A stretch of 64,000 nucleotides of DNA from DASPSM01 sp963800135 (GCA_963800135.1 CAWCZR010000004.1:992001-1056000); one strand, 5' to 3'; shown: positions 1 through 9,647, numbered from the stretch's first letter. Numbers and translations are program-made. The notes: generated by a model not told the origin, from the sequence alone.

Positions 1-1936
1 GGCCGAGAGCAGATCGGGCAGGCGGATCGTGCGTCCCTCGAAGTCGACCGTCGCGTGCAGCTCGAACCAATCGACGTTTGAGCGGACGCGAAACTTCAGG
101 TCAGTGGGCTGGCGGACGCGTTTGCCGTCGGCGTGAACTTGCCAGCCTTCGGCGGCGATCGCCCGCACGGCCGGACCGAGCGAGCGGGCCGAGATTTCGA
201 TGTCGCGACCGGTGCGGCGGGGATCGAGCAGTCGGCGAAAACCCTGCTCGACGAGCTGCTGCCAACGCTGCTCTTCGCGATCCTTGTTCCGCACAATGCA
301 GCGGCCAAGCGACCGCTGCACGATGGCCCACTGCGAGCTGGAGGCCCGCACCTGCGTGCCGACGTAGTCGAACGACACATCGCCCTGCAGCCGGTCGCCG
401 TGCAAGAGCGCGCCGCGGGCGCCCGCAGCGTGATATGCGGCACGGGATCGCAGGTCACTTCTTCGAGCCGCAGCTCCTCCGGCAGATCGAGGCGCGGCAG
501 GGCGGGCATGTCGAGCAGTTGATCGATGAAGTCGTGCTCTTCGCCCACCGGCACGCGCAGCCGCTCGCCGCGTTCGAGCAGCTTGACCCAGGCGAAAGCG
601 CCGAAGTCGCGGAGCCGCGCGATCCGCTTGGTCGTCAGCACGAGTCCGCCAGGCACTAACAGCACGGTGCGGCCCAGCGGCAGAATCTCATTTTCGCGGC
701 AGAGCTGCCCGTCAACGCGCCACGAGGCTTTACCCGTGTCCGCGGGCGATTCGTCCGCCTCAGCCTCGATTGCGTCGGGCTCGCTCGCGTCAGGCTCCGC
801 GGCTTCGCTGCCGTCGAGCTCTTCGCCTGCGCCCTGTTCGTCGTCACCGTCGTCGCCGCGCTCGTCTTCTTCAGTGGCGCGGTCCGACGCGGAGTCTTCC
901 GGCTCGTTCTCGGTCGCGCTGTCGTCGTCGGGCGATTCTTCGGCTACGCCCGCCGACGCGAAGGCGATGGACCGCTTTTTCTCGGCGTCCGCGTCGCCCG
1001 GTTCGCCTTCGTCGGGCACGAGCCGAAGCGAGAGTTCCCACGGCGGACCATCATCCCAGGTCAGCGGAGCGGACGAGCGTTCGTCGCTGTTGAGGTAGCG
1101 GACGCGTCCCGTCGCGCACATCAGCGGCATGATGAGCTCGCACAACTCGTGCGGGATGCGGAAGCGATGGACCGCGCTTTGGATTTCCGCCTGCTGGGCG
1201 TGCCAGTTGGTCCGCTCGGGCGTGCCGCCGGACAGGTAAGCGAGGATCCGCGCGTCGTCGGAGTCGATGGCTTCGTCGATGCGATTGGGCCGCAGCCGCA
1301 GCGGCTTGAGCTTGCCCCACTGGCCGTTGCCGCGCCGTTGCCGGTGCGAGGTTTGAATCACGATCTGGCCGATGGAGCGGCCCTGATCGACGTCGATCTC
1401 GTAGAAGATTTCCTGCTCGCGGGCGCGGAAGGCTGGGCGGTCGGCTCCTGGGCCAGCGTTTGCCGCACCTGCAGCAAGCGCGATTGCCAGCCGGTCGCGG
1501 GGATGGAGGGGGCTTCGATCGATCGAGTTGTGCCCCCGCCGCCGGGCTCGAAGAAGTCGCCGGGCAGATCGTCGTCGTCCCCCGTGAGGTCATCATCGAG
1601 AATCAGCGAGGGGCGCGGCTCGGTGAAGAAAGGGGGAACGTGTCCCGCCTTGATCTCGCCACTGAGGTAGTTCCCCTCGTCGACGGCGAGCACCGTTCCC
1701 CACAGATGCTTGCAGGACGGCTCGGTCTGGGCCGACGCGACGCAGTTACAAAACATCTTCAGGCGGCCGTCCTGCCGGCTGAGCTGCGTCTGGTATTCGA
1801 CGCCGTCGCGGACGACGGCAAACAACTCGTCGGCCGTGACGCGGGTAATGGCCACGCGTTCGGCCTTCAAGTAAGCGGCGCCGCGGAAGCGGACGTCGGC
1901 ACGAAACCGGCCTTCCAGCAGTTCCGCCAACGTCAT
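1..1936 (-). CDS. SWIM zinc-finger SNF2-type helicase, N-terminal part, frameshifted, runs off window
   Basis: This is the N-terminal portion of a large protein; the gene continues beyond the left edge. It starts at ATG 1936 (MTLAELLEGRF). A SWIM zinc finger is visible near residues 65-80 as CNC, spacer, then CKH (C-x-C-xn-C-x-H). A strongly acidic low-complexity stretch (about 740-1000) follows, then a beta-rich region resembling the segment ahead of the helicase core in bacterial SWIM/SNF2 proteins. The ATPase motifs themselves would lie outside the window, so the helicase call is inference from architecture. The reading frame shifts twice, near 1445 and near 410; sensible protein continues on both sides each time, so one-base sequence errors are likely. 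SNF2-type enzymes translocate on double-stranded DNA. Confidence 0.6.
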
Positions 1937-2112
1937 GCCTGTCCCCCGCGCAGGTTCGAAAAGCCGAGCGCATCCGGTGAGGTTAACGAATCCCGGGACT
2001 TTCTGGCCAGTCTGAACGTTCGGAAAGTTCCGCGGGCGAAATTCGCGCCGAGGTTTTTCCGTCGAACGCCGTTTCCTTGCCCCGCGCGCTGGGTTAATGC
2101 TATACGAGCGCC

Positions 2113-3474
2113 ATGGGTCCGGAGCCGTCACTTTTGAGCGAAGCTGAAGTGCGGCTCTGGTTTTCCCGCGAAATTCCGCTGGCTGATTTTCGCGGGAAAC
2201 GGGTGCTCGTCATCGTGCCGGATGCCACGCGCACGGCCCCGTTGCCGCTGCTTTTTGATGCGCTCTGGTCGCGTCTGGCCGGCGTGGCCGCCCGCGTTCA
2301 GGTTTTGATCGCGCTGGGCACGCATCCGTCAATGAGCGAAGCGCAGATTGCGCGACTGCTGGGATTGGACGAACGATCACCTCAGCGCCACGGCCCGCTC
2401 GAAATCTTCAACCACGATTGGAATTGCGACGCGGCGCTCTGCACGTTGGGCCAACTCTCGGCGACGGAGACCGCGGAGATTTCCGAGGGGCGGCTCGCGC
2501 TCGACGTGCCCGTGCGGATCAATGCCCGCATTCACGATTGCGACGTGGCCCTCGTCCTAGGGCCCGTCTTCCCCCACGAAGTGGCCGGTTTCTCCGGCGG
2601 CAACAAATATTTCTTCCCGGGAATCTCCGGTCCGGAGCTGTTGAACTTCTTTCATTGGCTCGGCGCGCTGATTACGAACGTGCAAATCATCGGCGTGGCC
2701 GACACGCCCGTGCGACGGGTGATTGATCGCGCGGCCGCGCAGATTCCGGTCGAGCGGCGGTGCGTGGCGTTTGTCGTCTCGCCCGAGGCCGGCCTCCACG
2801 GGCTGTTTTACGGCACGCCCGAGTCGGCGTGGCGGCAGGCGGTCGAAATCTCCTCGCGGGTGCACGTGCGGCGCGTCCCCCGGCCGTTCCACACCGTGCT
2901 GTCGTGCGCCCCGCCGATGTACGACGAGCTGTGGGTGGCCGGCAAATGCATGTACAAACTCGAGCCGGTGGTGGCCGACGGCGGCGAACTGATCATTTTC
3001 GCGCCGCATTTGAACGAGATCTCGCGGACGCACGGCAAGTTGATCGAGCAGGTCGGCTATCACGTCCGCGACTATTTCACTGCGCAGTGGAACCGGTTCC
3101 GCGACGTGCCGTGGGGCGTGTTGGCCCACTCGACGCACGTCCGCGGGACGGGAACGTATGAGCACGGCGTCGAGCGGCCGCGGGTGAAGGTGACGCTGGC
3201 CACCGGTCTCTCGCGGGAAACGTGCGCGCGGATCGGCCTGAGCTATCGGGATCCGGCCTCGATCCGCGTCGAAGACTTCGCCGACCGCGAGGATCAAGGT
3301 ATTCTGCTGGTGCGGAAAGCCGGCGAGCAGTTGTATCGCCTGGCGGACGACAGCGCGACCCGTTCTCCTGCGGCGTACGAACATGAGCCGGTCGCGTCGG
3401 CTGCAGCGCTCGGTGCCGTTCGCTCCATCACTTCCCCCAGCCCCCTCACTTCCCACACGAAGGACAGGCCGTGA
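2113..3474 (+). CDS. LarA-type nickel-pincer racemase/epimerase (DUF2088)
   Basis: A 453-aa member of the lactate racemase (LarA) family, enzymes that racemise or epimerise 2-hydroxy acids with a nickel-pincer nucleotide cofactor. The four residues known from Lactobacillus LarA can be placed: His101 (NHDW), His155 and Lys165 within HEVAGFSGGNKYFFPG, and His181. The spacing His155-Lys165-His181 (10 and 16 residues) equals that of LarA H174-K184-H200. Lys165 should carry the cofactor. The start ATG at 2113 has no clear Shine-Dalgarno; a TATACG-like hexamer lies just upstream, so a very short leader is possible. The gene overlaps the following phosphatase by 4 nt (GTGA). No larB/larC/larE cofactor genes are in the window. 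The true substrate is unknown; many LarA homologues do not act on lactate. Confidence 0.85.
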   Translation: MGPEPSLLSEAEVRLWFSREIPLADFRGKRVLVIVPDATRTAPLPLLFDALWSRLAGVAARVQVLIALGTHPSMSEAQIARLLGLDERSPQRHGPLEIFNHDWNCDAALCTLGQLSATETAEISEGRLALDVPVRINARIHDCDVALVLGPVFPHEVAGFSGGNKYFFPGISGPELLNFFHWLGALITNVQIIGVADTPVRRVIDRAAAQIPVERRCVAFVVSPEAGLHGLFYGTPESAWRQAVEISSRVHVRRVPRPFHTVLSCAPPMYDELWVAGKCMYKLEPVVADGGELIIFAPHLNEISRTHGKLIEQVGYHVRDYFTAQWNRFRDVPWGVLAHSTHVRGTGTYEHGVERPRVKVTLATGLSRETCARIGLSYRDPASIRVEDFADREDQGILLVRKAGEQLYRLADDSATRSPAAYEHEPVASAAALGAVRSITSPSPLTSHTKDRP

Positions 3475-4262
3475 CCGTTGACCTCAAGCCGCGCCTCGAA
3501 TTCGCACTCGATGTGGCGCGCAAGGCCGGGGAGCTGATCCTCGGCTATTACCAGTCGAAAGGGCTGCGGGTCGAAACCAAGAAGGACCACTCGCCGGTGA
3601 CGGTCGCCGATCGCGAGGCGGAGGCTTTAATCCGCACGAACATTGTCCGCGAGTTCCCCGGCGACGGCGCCATGGGCGAAGAGTTGGGCACGTTTCCCAG
3701 CTCCAGCGGCTTCAATTGGATCCTCGATCCGGTCGACGGCACCAAATCGTTCATTCACGGCGTCCCGCTGTTCGGCACGCTGATCGGCCTGGAATACGAG
3801 AAGCGGCTGGTGATCGGCGTCTGCCGCTTCCCTGTCCTCAACGAAGTGGTTTATGCCCAGGAGGGCGAAGGAGCCTGGTGGCAAACCGGCAACGGCCACG
3901 AGCAGCCGGCCCGCGTGTCGAAGGTGATCCGGCCGTCCGACGCGATGTTTTGCATCACCACAATCAGCGGCTTCGAACGGATCGGCCACTATGAGACCTT
4001 CGAGAAGCTGCGAAAGTCGGTGAAGCTGACGCGCGGCTGGGGCGATTGCTACGGCCATGCACTCGTCGCCACCGGCCGGGCCGACATTATGGTCGACCCG
4101 CTAATGAATCCGTGGGACGCAGCCCCGTTCGTGCCCATCATGCAAGAGGCGGGCGGCCATTTTCTCGACTGGTCGGGTCGGCCCACGATCTATTCGGGCA
4201 ACGGCGTCTCGGTGAACGACGCCCTCAAAGACACGGTGCTCGATATGCTGCACCCGGACTAG
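3471..4262 (+). CDS. hisN: Inositol-monophosphatase family phosphatase (HisN-like histidinol-phosphatase)
   Basis: A 263-aa Mg-dependent phosphomonoesterase of the IMPase fold. Metal-binding motifs are present: GEE (GAMGEELG), WILDPVDGTKSF, and the C-terminal PWDAAPF with the PWD aspartate. The pattern best fits the HisN-type histidinol-phosphatase subgroup, which dephosphorylates L-histidinol phosphate in histidine synthesis. Inositol monophosphatase or a phosphatase for a sugar acid are alternatives. It starts with GTG at 3471, overlapping the stop of the LarA-like gene (GTGA), so the two are translationally coupled. That coupling hints at a shared pathway. No other his genes are nearby, so the histidine role is not supported by context. 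Confidence 0.8.
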   Translation: MTVDLKPRLEFALDVARKAGELILGYYQSKGLRVETKKDHSPVTVADREAEALIRTNIVREFPGDGAMGEELGTFPSSSGFNWILDPVDGTKSFIHGVPLFGTLIGLEYEKRLVIGVCRFPVLNEVVYAQEGEGAWWQTGNGHEQPARVSKVIRPSDAMFCITTISGFERIGHYETFEKLRKSVKLTRGWGDCYGHALVATGRADIMVDPLMNPWDAAPFVPIMQEAGGHFLDWSGRPTIYSGNGVSVNDALKDTVLDMLHPD

Positions 4263-4291
4263 GCGTAGCCCCGTTTGGTCGCGCGCACGTC

Positions 4292-5370
4292 CTAGGCCGC
4301 TGATCGCAACACGGCCGGTGTGCCCGGCAGCACGAACGGGCCGACGGGCCCGGTTGCGGCTCCGTTCCAGCGGTGGGCGGCAAGCGATTCCAGCACGCGT
4401 TCGGCGGCTCGCAGCGCGGCGAGCGCCGCTTTCCCGTCGACGAGGGGTGTCTGCCGGGCCATCACGCAGTCGGCAAAGCTCGCGAGTTCCGCCGTCAGTG
4501 CGTCCGAGGTGGGGACTGCCGGGCGCTTAACGTGAACGTATTCTGTGAAGATTTCGGCCTTGAGCCGCTCGAGGTCGGCCCCCGGCTGACGGGCCCGGTC
4601 GAGCACGTGGTCGCCGCCGAGCAACCGGGCCGTCGGTGCATAGTGGATCACTTCCCGCGACCCGAAATCGACGCTGACGCAGCCCGTTTCGCTCCAGATC
4701 TGCATCGTGCGGCGGGTGGTCGGGTTGACGCGGTTGGCCGCCAGGTCGGCGATGCAGCCGTTGGTAAAGGTCAACCGCGCTTCGGCGCAGTCTTCGTTCT
4801 CGCCCAGGATCGAAAGGCCGAACGCCTCGACTTTTTCCAGCGGCGCCCCGGCCAGGTCAAGCACGAGATCCAGGTCGTGGATCATCATGTCGAGCACGAC
4901 GCCGATGTCCGTCGAGCGAAACGCGTAGGGACTGAAACGCTCACACTGAATGTATTTGGGATGTTGAACGAGCCCCCGCGCTTCCTGGTAGGCCGGGTTG
5001 AAGCGTTCGACATGGCCGACCTGCAGCGTCACTCCGGTGCGGGCGGCCGCGGCCACGATCTCTGCACCCTGCGCGGCCGTCGACGCCAGCGGCTTTTCGA
5101 CCAGCGCGGCGATGCCCCGCTCGAAGAACTCGAGCGCAACTGCATGATGCGCGAATGTCGGCACGGCGATTGAGACGGCGTCGACCTGGTCGAAGAGTTG
5201 TCGGTAATCGGCGAGCCAGCGGGTTCCGCACGCTTCGGCCACGGCGCGGCCCCGTTCGGGACTGGTGTCGGCGACGGCAATCAGCTCAGTCGACGGCAGC
5301 TGGGAGTAGATGCGGGCGTGATGCCGCCCGAGCGCCCCGAACCCACGACGCCCACCCGGAGCCGGCTCAT
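4292..5370 (-). CDS. Gfo/Idh/MocA family NAD(P)-dependent oxidoreductase (frameshift near 5342)
   Basis: About 359 aa once repaired. It starts at ATG 5370 with MSRLRVGVVG, and the Rossmann glycine motif GFGALGRHHARIY follows in another frame. One missing base at the GGTTCGGG near 5342 joins the two. EKPLA is the conserved Gfo/Idh EKP motif, and DMMIHDLDLVLDL carries the usual catalytic histidine region. ATG overlaps the lpxA stop (ATGA), placing it last in an ompH-lpxC-lpxA operon. By position it could be a GnnA-type enzyme oxidising UDP-GlcNAc at C3 for diamino-sugar lipid A, but no GnnB aminotransferase is seen in the window. Other sugar dehydrogenase roles are possible. Confidence 0.8.
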
Positions 5371-6221
5371 GCAGCCCTCCGATGGAACGACTCGGCGGGC
5401 GGCGTGACCTGGTTGCGATAGATCTCGCGGGCCCGGCCCAACTTGCCGCGCCGCTGCTTCTCCAAAAAGTTGAGCAGCGTCGACAGCTCGAAGGGGAAGA
5501 TGCCGTCGAGTTGCTCGGCCAGCTCGGCTCGCACGGTGTCGAGCGGCTTCATGTCGCGGTAGAGCAGCCGATGCGCCCGCTTGATGACGTCGATCGACTC
5601 GGGCGTAATCCCGGCCCGCCGCATGCCGACGATATTAATTGTGTTGATTACCGGGTTGTCCGAGCCCGAGGCCAGCATGAACGGGGGAATGTCGTGCGGC
5701 GCCCGGCAGCCGCCGCTGACGAAGGCGAGCATGCCGACGGTCGAAAAGTGATGCACCGTGACGTTGCCCGAGAGGATGGCCCCATCGTGCACGTGGACGT
5801 GTCCGCCCAGCAGGCAGCCGTTGACCAGGATCACCCGGTTGTTCACGTGGCAGTTGTGTCCGATGTGGCAGTTGGCCATCAGCAGGTTCTGGTGGCCGAC
5901 CCGCGTGGTGTGATCTTCCTTCTCGGCGCCGCGATTGACGGTGACCCCTTCACGGAAGACGTTTTCGTGACCGATTTCCAGGCGTGTCGGGGCACCCTTG
6001 TAGCCCGAATCTTGCGGCTCGCCGCCGATCACCGCGCCGGGGAAGAAGCGGTTGCGTTCGCCGATCGTCGTGTGGCCGGTGATCGTGACGTTCGATTGCA
6101 GCTCGCAACCGTCGCCAAGCGTCACGTCGGGCCCGATGCAGCAGAACGGTCCGATTTCGACGTTCTCTCCGATGTGAGCCCGAGGATCGACGTGGGCCAA
6201 GTGTGATATCTTGACGGTCAT
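5367..6221 (-). CDS. lpxA: Acyl-ACP--UDP-N-acetylglucosamine O-acyltransferase
   Basis: A 284-aa left-handed beta-helix protein built of hexapeptide repeats. It catalyses the first step of lipid A synthesis, transfer of a 3-hydroxyacyl chain to UDP-GlcNAc in the cytoplasm. The catalytic histidine sits in the family motif seen here as ANCHIGHNCHVNN. The C-terminal helical part (about residues 200-270) carries the usual LpxA trimer/ACP-binding segment. The start ATG 6221 (MTVKISHLAH) aligns with family N-termini; the open frame extends 15 codons further but only through a degenerate repeat region. It follows lpxC by 83 bp and overlaps the downstream oxidoreductase by 4 nt. Confidence 0.93.
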   Translation of the reverse strand: MTVKISHLAHVDPRAHIGENVEIGPFCCIGPDVTLGDGCELQSNVTITGHTTIGERNRFFPGAVIGGEPQDSGYKGAPTRLEIGHENVFREGVTVNRGAEKEDHTTRVGHQNLLMANCHIGHNCHVNNRVILVNGCLLGGHVHVHDGAILSGNVTVHHFSTVGMLAFVSGGCRAPHDIPPFMLASGSDNPVINTINIVGMRRAGITPESIDVIKRAHRLLYRDMKPLDTVRAELAEQLDGIFPFELSTLLNFLEKQRRGKLGRAREIYRNQVTPPAESFHRRAA

Positions 6222-6229
6222 GGTCCGCA

Positions 6230-6300
6230 CCTGACAAAACCGAACCTGACAAACCCAACCAGACAAAAAACCAACGAGGCAAAACGAACTCGACGAAACT
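6230..6300. repeat. Degenerate 14-15 bp tandem repeat between lpxC and lpxA
   Basis: Five imperfect head-to-tail copies of a CTGACAAAACCGAAC-like unit fill almost the whole lpxC-lpxA gap. On the coding strand the units read as T-rich GTTTTGTCAGGTTCG-like blocks just ahead of the lpxA start. This may be slippage-generated spacer or a leader that affects lpxA translation; no function is visible. Confidence 0.6.
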
Positions 6301-6304
6301 CAGT

Positions 6305-7192
6305 TCAGGCCGCCGCGCGGAGACCGGCGCTCCCTTCGTAGGCCGCTTGAGCCAGGAGCTGCCGAATGATCTCCCGATTCAGGTGATGTCCCGATCGATA
6401 CGCGGAAAAGTGACCCTGGATGTCGCACCCCAGTAGGGCGAAATCTCCCAGGCAGTCGAGAATTTTGTGGCGGGCAAACTCGTCGGGGCTCCGCAGAGCG
6501 TTGTCGATGGGGCCGTTCGGCCCGATCACCAGCAGCTCTCTGGGGCTGGTGCGGGCTCCGTAGCCGGCAGCCCGCAGTTCGTGCGCTTCCCGCTCCAACA
6601 CGAACGTCCGCGAGAAGGCCAGTTCGCTTTGAAAGCTTTCGGGAGTGATTTCGACCGTCAGCTCTTGAGGGGGAATCGGCGAGCGGGGCCCGTAATCGAG
6701 ATGGTAGGTGATTGCCAGCGTCGGCCGCGCCACGGGCCGATAGGAGATTTCGCAGCGATCGCGGCCGCGTCCGGTGACGAGCGAAGCGGGTCCGCTCACG
6801 AAGAGCCGCTTGCGGGCTGCCTGCACGGCCGATCCGGCTGAGAGCAGCGCCTCGGTGAAGTCCTGCGACGAGCCGTCCATGCCCGGCGGCTCGGGGGCGT
6901 CCAGCTCGACCCGGCAGTTGTCAATCTGCAGCCCAGCCAGGGCGGCCATCACGTGCTCGATCATTTCGATCGCCACGCCGTTGCGCTCGATGGCCGTGCG
7001 ACGCTCGCGCGGGGCCGTGAATTCCAGCCGGGCCGGAATGGGGGCGCTGCCCGCAAGGTCGCTCCGCTGAAACGCGATGCCGTGTCCCGCTTCCGCAGGA
7101 TGGAAGCGGAGCGTCACATCGCGACCGGTGAGAAATCCGACTCCGCGGACTTCGACCGGCCTCCGGATCGTCCGCTCGAACCGGCCGTGCAT
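6305..7192 (-). CDS. lpxC: UDP-3-O-acyl-N-acetylglucosamine deacetylase
   Basis: A 295-aa zinc amidase, the committed step of lipid A synthesis. Zinc ligands are visible as His80 in IEHVMAALAG and His242/Asp246 in SPDEFARHKILDCLGD; the catalytic base region is SGHHLN (His269). MDGSS of the active-site loop is also present. Start ATG 7192 (MHGRFERTIRRPVEV) fits the family N-terminus, in which the first strand is R-T-I-x-R-P-V-x-V. An upstream GTG at 7273 would add 27 poorly conserved residues. It lies between ompH and lpxA on the same strand, as in many Gram-negative envelope operons. Confidence 0.93.
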   Translation of the reverse strand: MHGRFERTIRRPVEVRGVGFLTGRDVTLRFHPAEAGHGIAFQRSDLAGSAPIPARLEFTAPRERRTAIERNGVAIEMIEHVMAALAGLQIDNCRVELDAPEPPGMDGSSQDFTEALLSAGSAVQAARKRLFVSGPASLVTGRGRDRCEISYRPVARPTLAITYHLDYGPRSPIPPQELTVEITPESFQSELAFSRTFVLEREAHELRAAGYGARTSPRELLVIGPNGPIDNALRSPDEFARHKILDCLGDFALLGCDIQGHFSAYRSGHHLNREIIRQLLAQAAYEGSAGLRAAA

Positions 7193-7327
7193 CTCCCCGT
7201 CCCTGATCAGTCCCGCAAGGATTGAATCGGGAATGCCCGGTCTGCCGGGCCCGCTCGTCGCGGACCCGGCCACCGCAGTGCAATGGATCAGGCATTCTCC
7301 GCCGCCGTTTGACTCACCGCGTAGCGA

Positions 7328-7976
7328 CTACTGGCGAGCCGCGCCGGCGCCGTCCGCCGCCGGAGCCGCCGTCATCCGCTGGTACTTGCGGTTGAGGAAC
7401 TCGCAGATGGCATTGGTGATGTCTTCACTGGGGCGGTAGTAGACCACCTGGCGGTTGAGGCCCCGCATCACGTCCTCGGGATTCTGTTCCGTGCCGAGAT
7501 CCTCGGCGCTGAAACCGCAGGACCAGGGTGATGTGGAAGTGGGTGGCGTACTTGTCGACCGCGTCGGAGACCTCCAGATAGATCTGCTTGTAGATCTGGG
7601 CCTCTTTGCGGATCAGTTCGCGCTGCTGGCTCTTGCGGAAGGCGTCGGTCTGCGACGTGTGCGTCAGCAGCGACTTTTCGACGCGGGCGTACTCCTCGCT
7701 GCCTTCCTTAAAGCCTTTGAGTTCGACCGTTTCCTTCTTGATGACTTCGGCCATGGCCTTGAAGCGGTCTTCCGACTTGGTGAGCTCGCCCTTGAGATCC
7801 TCCCGGAGGGCCTCGAACTTCTTGTATTGCTTGAAGACGCGGGCCATGTCGATCAGCGCGATCTTGTGCGGCTCATCGGTGGCCGGGGCCGCGGCACCGT
7901 CGCCACGCACCACGGCCGACGGAACGAGGCCGGCGAACAGCGCGAACATAGCGGCATTGATGACGAGTTTTTTCAC
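7328..7976 (-). CDS. OmpH/Skp-family periplasmic chaperone (frameshift near 7517)
   Basis: About 215 aa after repair. It begins at GTG 7976 (KKLVINAAMFALFAG), a Sec signal peptide, with AGGAG about 10 nt upstream. A long charged helical tract follows (LREDLKGELTKSEDRFKAMA onward), the coiled-coil tentacle typical of Skp, which holds outer-membrane proteins in the periplasm. After LVLRF the frame is lost; one extra T in CGGTTTCAGC near 7517 explains it. The restored tail reads SAEDLGTEQNPEDVMRGLN and continues to a stop at 7328. It is first in the ompH-lpxC-lpxA operon, matching the classic Skp-Lpx linkage. Confidence 0.82.
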
Positions 7977-8522
7977 GGCCTCTGCACTCCTTTGCCTGCC
8001 GAAAAGCCCCGATCCTGGGGCCAATGCGAGCGACGGGGTTAGATTTTTTTGAAATGCTGAACAGACGTCTTCAGCGCGTCGGCGGAGAATCCGACGAGGG
8101 GGGAATTTTGCAAACTGCCCCGATCTCGTCAAGACGAAGTGCGCAGGGATGGTTCGGGGGGATGTTGGAAGGTGGACGTAGGCTGTCCGTAGGGCGTGGG
8201 GCATACGTCGCAAATCGCTTGGCTGCTAAGGCAATTCGCGACTTTTTTTGGAATTTGCGGCTTTTCCTCGTTGACAAACCGAAAGGCCAAGTGTGAGATG
8301 GCATTTGAACCAATCCGTGTCAAATCGCACATTTCCAGGCCATTTCCAAGCTGCTTCGGAACTCTTTTTCATCATTCTGTTTACTGCCGGTAAGTCGCCG
8401 GTAACAACAAGCAGCGGCGGAACTTACTGGAAAGATCGATTGACGCGTGGGTTCTTGTACGGGACGGTTCGTTGCCGGCCCAAGTATTTCCACGTCGATT
8501 TCTGAAAAGAGAAGGTGTACGC
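7977..8522. other. Intergenic region between divergent ompH and DUF1559 gene
   Basis: 546 bp without a convincing gene. It must hold promoters for ompH (-) and the DUF1559 gene (+). It is visibly A+T-richer than the flanks around 8220-8400. Short frames here lack coding character. Confidence 0.6.
8271..8299 (+). promoter_or_regulatory. Possible sigma70-like promoter for the DUF1559 gene
   Basis: A perfect TTGACA at 8271-8276 is followed after 17 bp by TGAGAT at 8294-8299, which matches only three positions of TATAAT. The leader would be about 215 nt. Weak evidence from spacing and the -35 match only. Confidence 0.25.
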
Positions 8523-9647
8523 ATGACGAGACGAAAGAAGGGGTTCACGCTCATTGAGCTGTTGGTCGTGATCGCCATCATCGCGATCCTGATCGCGCTG
8601 TTGCTGCCGGCCGTGCAAGCGGCCCGCGAAGCGGCCCGCCGGACCGAGTGCAAGAATCACATGAAGCAGCTCGCGTTGGCGTGCCACAACTATCACGACA
8701 CCAACTTCATCTTCCCCTGCGGCTGGCTGGCTGAAAACCAAGCTTCGTGGGGCATGCTGCTGCTGCCGTACATGGAATTCCGTCCGATTTACGACCTCGT
8801 GAACTTCAACGTGCTGATGTCGGACGCGACCGGCACCGCCCCGAACCGTAACCTCGACCAGATCGCATTGCCGCTGAACCTGTTCAAGTGCCCGTCGTCG
8901 GGCGACGTGAACTTGTCGTCTAACAACCGTTGCGCCGGTGGTGGTTCGACGGTCAGTCTCTTCGGCGCCGCTGGCGATATGGCCGATTCCTCGGTCACCC
9001 GCGCCGTCTCCAACTACCTGGCAAACTCCGGCATGCCGAACTTGGCCGCCGCACCTCCTCTGCCCGGTCTGTCGGACGGTATCGGCGTCTACACCCCGGC
9101 TCTGGGCAACGTAAACCAAGTCAACCAGCTGACCAATGCTCCGGTTGACAATGGCGGCGTTATGTTCCAGGACAGCCGGATTCGGATCGCCGACATCACG
9201 GACGGCACGTCGAACACGGCTCTCTTGTGCGAGCACAAGGGTGCCACCTGCTCGACGGGTTCGACCAACACGATCTGCACCGAGGCCTCCGGCACGACCT
9301 GCTACGCGTACTGGGCCAGTGCTGACGCGGCGTCCGGCAGCGAGACCGCGGGCACCACGGTTGCCTCCGACGTCTGCTTCACGCCGCTGTTCGGTATCAA
9401 CGGTAGCGGTCTCGGCTGGACCGGCGCGGCCACCGTCGCCCCGGTTCCGAACGTGATCTACCGCGTCGGTTACCCCGGCGACATCAGCTCGCAGCACGAG
9501 GCGGGCGCCCAGATCGCGTTGGCGGACGGCTCGGTCCGTTACGTCAGCCAGAGCATCCAGGCCATCGGCAGCGCGTCCGCTCTGCCCGTCCTGTACCTGC
9601 TCTGCAACCGGTCGGACCTCCAAGTCTTCTCCTTGCCGCAACAGTAA
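8523..9647 (+). CDS. DUF1559 protein with type IV prepilin-like N-terminus
   Basis: A 374-aa secreted protein of the planctomycete-expanded DUF1559 (SBP_bac_10-like) family. The N-terminus has the prepilin peptidase site and hydrophobic helix: RRKKGFTLIELLVVIAIIAI, cleaved after Gly. LLPAVQAAREAARRTECKNH is the conserved start of the DUF1559 region. The C-terminal family motif is present as HEAGAQIALADGSVRYVS (H-x9-DG). The middle is rich in Ser, Thr, Ala and Asn and holds several cysteines, as expected for an exported pseudopilin-like surface protein. Start ATG 8523 is supported by GAGAAGG upstream. Planctomycetes carry dozens of such genes; the exact role is unknown. A strong terminator follows. 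Confidence 0.92.
   Translation: MTRRKKGFTLIELLVVIAIIAILIALLLPAVQAAREAARRTECKNHMKQLALACHNYHDTNFIFPCGWLAENQASWGMLLLPYMEFRPIYDLVNFNVLMSDATGTAPNRNLDQIALPLNLFKCPSSGDVNLSSNNRCAGGGSTVSLFGAAGDMADSSVTRAVSNYLANSGMPNLAAAPPLPGLSDGIGVYTPALGNVNQVNQLTNAPVDNGGVMFQDSRIRIADITDGTSNTALLCEHKGATCSTGSTNTICTEASGTTCYAYWASADAASGSETAGTTVASDVCFTPLFGINGSGLGWTGAATVAPVPNVIYRVGYPGDISSQHEAGAQIALADGSVRYVSQSIQAIGSASALPVLYLLCNRSDLQVFSLPQQ

Noticed and set aside
96..1361. Open frame read as a separate 421-aa protein
   Set aside because: It joins the SWIM protein upstream and another frame downstream; it is one segment of the frameshifted helicase.
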